The notes under the pieces: generated by a model
Database searches by the model: none
Told to the model about the DNA's origin: nothing
Seen by the model: the letters and a program-made list of their open reading frames with translations, nothing else
Shown here: positions 60,280-64,000 of the stretch, piece by piece
How the letters are laid out: the number at the start of each line of letters is the position of its first letter
Numbering within the stretch: position 1 is the stretch's first letter
Origin: Terribacillus sp. DMT04
Lineage (GTDB): Bacteria; Bacillota; Bacilli; Bacillales; Amphibacillaceae
DNA: 64,000 nucleotides
Reading direction: 5' to 3'
NCBI RefSeq assembly: GCF_019056395.1
Contig: NZ_CP077639.1
Span: 2,792,001 to 2,856,000, forward strand
Position numbers and translations under genes: made by a program

Positions 60280-61058
60280 GAGCGCTCTGCTCCTACAGAC
60301 ACTTGAAGCGACTGTAATGCGGATGCAATATCAGAAGCGCGCATAAGTGTTTCGCCAACTAATATTCCTCTTGCTCCTACTCGTGCTACACGCTCTGCAT
60401 TTGCTGGCACAGCCATGCCGCTTTCACTAATTACCAATGTGTTTGCTGTATTTATTTTCTTTATCAGCCGTTCTGTCACACCAAGATCCACCTCAAAAGT
60501 CTTAAGATTCCGATTATTGATGCCAATAATGTTCGCATCCAGCACTTGTGCTTGCTCTAATTCTTCTTCGTTATGCACTTCTACCAGTACATCCATGTCT
60601 TTTGATCTTGCATATTGATATAAATCATGCAAGCGGTCATTCTCGAGCGCTGCGACGATTAGCAAAATCACATCAGCACCGTAATCAGCTGCCCTGTCAA
60701 TCTGAATTTCTTCTAAAATAAAGTCTTTATTTAAAACAGGTAAATCTACCGCTTCCCTCACAGCTGCCAAGTCATCCATTGTACCTTTAAAAAATGGCAT
60801 ATCCGTCAATACAGACACAGCTCCTGCTCCTGCAGTTTCATAGATTTTGGCTTGATCTGCTGGCACAACATCTGGATTGATTACTCCTTTGGATGGAGAA
60901 GCACGCTTGATTTCAGCGATGATTTGCAGCTGATCTTTCTGTTGAAAACGTTCGTATAAAGAGATTGGTTTACGCTGCGCCGCTGTAGGTCGGTACGTTT
61001 GCTTTAATGTTGCAATTTCCGTTCGCTTTTCCTTTAGTATTCTTTCCAAAAATGTCAT
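60276..61058 (-). CDS. trpC: indole-3-glycerol phosphate synthase
   Basis: A 260-residue TIM-barrel enzyme closing CdRP to indole glycerol phosphate. Landmarks are 'IIAEIKRASPSKGVINPD' with the catalytic Lys, 'PVLNKDFILEEIQ', 'IIGINNRNLKTFEVDL' and 'VISESGMAVPANAERV'. The ATG overlaps the trpD stop by 4 bp. Confidence 0.96.
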   Translation of the reverse strand: MTFLERILKEKRTEIATLKQTYRPTAAQRKPISLYERFQQKDQLQIIAEIKRASPSKGVINPDVVPADQAKIYETAGAGAVSVLTDMPFFKGTMDDLAAVREAVDLPVLNKDFILEEIQIDRAADYGADVILLIVAALENDRLHDLYQYARSKDMDVLVEVHNEEELEQAQVLDANIIGINNRNLKTFEVDLGVTERLIKKINTANTLVISESGMAVPANAERVARVGARGILVGETLMRASDIASALQSLQVSVGAERS

Positions 61059-62074
61059 GAGGTCACTTCCTTTTGCTTGTAATCAATCAAGTATTGCAGC
61101 CTCGCTTTGGCTGCTCCGCTATCAATGCTTTCCTGTGCCATTTCTATGCCTTCCCGAATGGAGTTTGTCTTTCCATTCGCATAGATACCAAGACCGGCGT
61201 TCAGTACGACAGTATCGCGATGGACACCTGCTTCTCTGTTCAATACACGCAGCAAAATTTGTGCATTATCCGCTGCGTCGCCGCCCTTAATTGCCTCCAG
61301 TGGATACACTGGCAGTCCAACTTCTTCTGGATGAAGCGTGAAAGCTGTTTGCTTGCCTTCTTCTAACAACACCAAATGATTGTCGCCTGCTAAGGATGCT
61401 TCATCCATGTGACCTGCACCATTTACAACGATCGCTCGCTTTCGCCCCAGCTTATGCAAGGCTTCGGCCATCATACCAAGCATATCGCGGCGGTAAATTC
61501 CGAGCAGCTGTGAATCAAGCGGCACTGGATTGGTTAACGGACCGATTAGATTGAAAATCGTTGGAATCCGCAGTACTTTCCGTAGCTGCATTACCTGTTT
61601 TAAACCAGGGTGAACATGCGGCGCAAATAGAAATGCGATTTTATTTTCTTTTAGCAAGTCCGTTGTCTCTGCTGCTGGCAAGGATAATGGCACACCGAGA
61701 TTTTCCAGAACATCGGCACTGCCGGTTCTGCTAGAGACGCTGCGGTTGCCATGCTTAGCGACGGTTATGCCCGCTCCTGCGATGACAAATGCTGCGGTAG
61801 TGCTGATATTAAAACTTTGTGATCCGTCGCCGCCGGTGCCGCAGTTATCCATCACATCAGCTGCTTGAAAAGGAATAGTCTGGGCTTTCTCACGTATGGC
61901 TGCTACCATTCCTGCTACTTCATCAGCTGTTTCTCCGCGGGTTTGCAGCATCGATAGGAACGCTCCTGCTACGGCTTCTGGCATAGTCCCATCCAACAAT
62001 TCTCTTGATGCGTGTAATGCTTCTGCATAACTCAAGGATGCTGTGTTCGTAAGCTTAGCCAATAACGGTTCCAT
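61055..62074 (-). CDS. trpD: anthranilate phosphoribosyltransferase
   Basis: A 339-residue transferase joining anthranilate to PRPP. The PRPP site 'NCGTGGDGSQSFNISTTAAF' and anthranilate/metal region 'KHGNRSVSSRTGSADVLENLG' are both intact, followed by 'FNLIGPLTNPVPLDSQLLG'. The start lies within trpG (20-bp overlap), so translation is coupled. It is not fused to TrpG. Confidence 0.96.
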   Translation of the reverse strand: MEPLLAKLTNTASLSYAEALHASRELLDGTMPEAVAGAFLSMLQTRGETADEVAGMVAAIREKAQTIPFQAADVMDNCGTGGDGSQSFNISTTAAFVIAGAGITVAKHGNRSVSSRTGSADVLENLGVPLSLPAAETTDLLKENKIAFLFAPHVHPGLKQVMQLRKVLRIPTIFNLIGPLTNPVPLDSQLLGIYRRDMLGMMAEALHKLGRKRAIVVNGAGHMDEASLAGDNHLVLLEEGKQTAFTLHPEEVGLPVYPLEAIKGGDAADNAQILLRVLNREAGVHRDTVVLNAGLGIYANGKTNSIREGIEMAQESIDSGAAKARLQYLIDYKQKEVTS

Positions 62075-62657
62075 AACTTTTCCCTTCTTTCATACGTTCA
62101 ATGTAGTATTTCACAATTTCCTTACCAGCTTCGGTTCCAATTGATTCCGGATGGAACTGCAGGCCATAGACTGGATATTGGCGATGCTGGACAGCCATGA
62201 TTTCCTCATCATCTTCTGCGTATGCCGTCACTTCTAATTCTTCCGGAACAGTCTGCTTATTAATGACGAGCGAATGATAACGCATAATTGGCAGGTCCTT
62301 GATAATCAGCGCTATATCATGTTCGCCTTCATAGCGCAGCGTAGATGTTTTACCATGTTTAATTTGACCTGCGCGACTGACTTCAGCTCCGAATGCTGTC
62401 CCAATTGCCTGGTGACCAAGACAAATACCGAGAATAGGCGTTTTGCCAGCAAAGTGCTGAATAGCCTCCACGCAGATGCCCGCCTCCTCCGGTCTTCCTG
62501 GCCCTGGTGACACAATGATTGCTTCTGGCTGCATTCTTTCGATATCCTGAATGGTTACCTCATCATTGCGGACTACTGTTACCTCTTCTCCAAGCTCCGC
62601 TGTGTATTGAAATAAGTTATACGTAAAAGAATCGTAATTATCGATTAGCAGAATCAT
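62055..62657 (-). CDS. trpG: anthranilate synthase glutamine amidotransferase subunit
   Basis: A 200-residue class I glutaminase giving ammonia to TrpE. The nucleophile Cys79 is in GICLGHQAIG and the His-Glu pair in 'GLQFHPESIGTE'. GGAGG lies 8 bases before the ATG, within the end of trpE (20-bp overlap). In B. subtilis this role is filled by PabA in the folate operon; here the gene is part of the trp operon, though it might also serve PabB. Confidence 0.95.
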   Translation of the reverse strand: MILLIDNYDSFTYNLFQYTAELGEEVTVVRNDEVTIQDIERMQPEAIIVSPGPGRPEEAGICVEAIQHFAGKTPILGICLGHQAIGTAFGAEVSRAGQIKHGKTSTLRYEGEHDIALIIKDLPIMRYHSLVINKQTVPEELEVTAYAEDDEEIMAVQHRQYPVYGLQFHPESIGTEAGKEIVKYYIERMKEGKSYGTVIG

Positions 62658-64000
62658 GCAAACCTACCTCCGTTAGTGATTTCGCTTTATGAAGTGTCTC
62701 ATCGTACTCTGTTGCAGGATCCGAATCATAAACAAGTCCGGCGCCTGCCTGCACATAAGCTTTTTTGTCTTTGACAACCATGGTCCGGATTGCCAGCGCC
62801 AGATCTAGATCGCCGTTCATGTTGATGTAGCCTATCGCTCCTGCATAGAGACCTCGTTTTTTCTTCTCAAATTGATTGATTAATTGCATGGCCCGTATCT
62901 TTGGTGCCCCAGATACGGTTCCTGCCGGAAGTGCTGCTATGAGTGCATCCAATCCGGTCATTCCTTCGGCCAAGTCTCCTTGCACCTCAGATACGATGTG
63001 CATCACGTGCTGATATTTTTCCACCGTCATATACTTTGTGAGTTCAACCGTGCCTACCTTACATACACGCCCCAGGTCATTCCGACTCAAGTCAACGAGC
63101 ATACGATGTTCTGCTAACTCTTTTTCATCTGCTAACAGCTCTGTAGTCAATTGCTCATCTTGTTCGGTTGTTTTGCCCCGCGGCCGTGACCCAGCAATAG
63201 GATTTGCCATTACTTTGCCATCACTTGCTTTAATCAAGCTCTCTGGCGAAGCACCTAATACGGTATAGTCTTCAAAATCAAGATAAAACATATATGGAGA
63301 GGGGTTGCTCGCTCGCAGCTTTCGGTAAAAACTAAATGCATCTCCATCAAAATCTGCTGTCAGCCGCTGCGAAAGCACGATTTGAAAGACATCCCCTGCT
63401 TTGATATAAGCTTTCGCATCTTCAACCATTTTCATAAAGGCTGCCTGGTCTATCTCTGGGTGGAAATGGACAGCAGGTAAACTTGCATCCGGTATTTCCT
63501 GATGTGTAGTAATATCCTTCTCCATCTCCTCCAGACGCTCTTGCAAAGCTTCTGCTGACCGATTACCAGAACCATTAACTGCCAGCAGCGTAACTCGTTC
63601 ATGCTTGTGATCGTAAATGATGATGTCTTGGTAAAACATGAAATGAACTTCCGGCATACCAATTGGATCTGCTGGCATCTCGCCAATCGCTTCATATTGC
63701 CGAATCGTATCATAAGCCATGTAGCCGATTGCTCCGCCATAAAACGGAAAGTCAAGTGGAAGCTGAACACCGCTTATATGCTGCTTTAACATTTCCAGCG
63801 GTTTCTCCTTTAGCTTCTCTTCTTTTCCATTCTCGGTAATTACTGTTCGCTGTCCTGTTCCTGTCAATTCCTTATATGGATTAGCACCAATGATGGAATA
63901 GCGTCCTTTTCCTGTATGATGGACCGAACTTTCCAGCAAGAACTTTTTTTGTCCACGTAATCGTTTATATATGATGACTGGTGTCAGTGTATCTCCGTTC
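62638..64000 (-). CDS. trpE: anthranilate synthase component I (5' end outside window)
   Basis: The frame is open from the right window edge to 62638, so the gene is partial at its 5' end: about 454 residues are visible, beginning NGDTLTPVIIYKRLRG. It contains the tryptophan-feedback-type motif LLESS near the start and the chorismate-binding core 'FQIVLSQRLTADF', 'IAGSRPRGKT', 'LVDLSRNDLGRV', 'GTVSGAPKIRAMQLI' and 'VQAGAGLVYDSDP'. It makes anthranilate from chorismate with TrpG. Any leader or TRAP/T-box control lies beyond the window. Confidence 0.95.
   Translation of the reverse strand, partial: NGDTLTPVIIYKRLRGQKKFLLESSVHHTGKGRYSIIGANPYKELTGTGQRTVITENGKEEKLKEKPLEMLKQHISGVQLPLDFPFYGGAIGYMAYDTIRQYEAIGEMPADPIGMPEVHFMFYQDIIIYDHKHERVTLLAVNGSGNRSAEALQERLEEMEKDITTHQEIPDASLPAVHFHPEIDQAAFMKMVEDAKAYIKAGDVFQIVLSQRLTADFDGDAFSFYRKLRASNPSPYMFYLDFEDYTVLGASPESLIKASDGKVMANPIAGSRPRGKTTEQDEQLTTELLADEKELAEHRMLVDLSRNDLGRVCKVGTVELTKYMTVEKYQHVMHIVSEVQGDLAEGMTGLDALIAALPAGTVSGAPKIRAMQLINQFEKKKRGLYAGAIGYINMNGDLDLALAIRTMVVKDKKAYVQAGAGLVYDSDPATEYDETLHKAKSLTEVGLHDSANR

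Overview
The window looks like a chromosomal segment of a low-to-moderate GC, endospore-former-type Bacillaceae. The evidence is many genes recognisable from Bacillus subtilis (ku/ligD as ykoV/ykoU, yfmR, ykpA, yhaQP, ypmRS, liaFSR, pgcA, aroA, topB), strong AGGAGG-type ribosome binding sites, and a Bacillaceae-type dispersed GC-rich hairpin element. A halotolerant genus such as Terribacillus or a relative is my guess, not something the sequence proves. I see no rRNA, tRNA, CRISPR array, prophage or replication origin.

Layout: 1-8.1 kb holds a UbiB kinase/phasin pair, an AraC regulator, an acyltransferase, the divergent Ku/LigD end-joining pair and an M29 aminopeptidase. 8.3-10.1 kb is a zinc module: Zur regulator, a strong double Zur operator, and a ZnuA lipoprotein with an expanded His-rich 14-residue tandem repeat. 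10.1-11.7 kb has an OsmC protein and a TerC transporter behind a clear yybP-ykoY manganese riboswitch. 11.7-31.7 kb is mostly housekeeping: pgcA, AI-2E-type transporter, MFS, aroA with a degenerate chorismate mutase domain, CNNM/CorC protein, recQ, a second M29 peptidase, yfmR, pdxK, an orphan adenine-specific DNA methyltransferase with a coupled 45-residue ORF, a GAF membrane protein with a basic 57-residue partner, a thioesterase and cardiolipin synthase.

31.8-39.1 kb holds rarD, ypmRS and a cell-envelope stress operon (LiaI-like, small TM protein, LiaH/PspA, LiaF, LiaS, LiaR) with a palindromic candidate LiaR site. Just upstream of that operon, 39.1-39.65 kb, is an array of about 122-bp structured repeats whose copies differ by compensatory stem changes. 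39.7-46.1 kb is accessory in character and looks AT-richer: a zinc-ribbon membrane protein coupled to an HxxxDG acyltransferase, a YhgE/Pip-like exporter with a divergent TetR, a CYP152 peroxygenase, and two decayed genes (lipoprotein, Nudix).

46.4-52.4 kb carries topB, ykpA, ogt, a uronate-dehydrogenase-like SDR and a VOC protein. A complete IS3-family element (52487-53947) has inserted immediately downstream of the yhaQP ABC transporter, apparently splitting its terminator. After a frameshifted MFS gene, the window ends with a compact, overlapping trpE-G-D-C-F-B-A operon on the minus strand; trpE runs off the right edge. Together with aroA, this operon makes aromatic amino acid synthesis the best represented pathway in the window.
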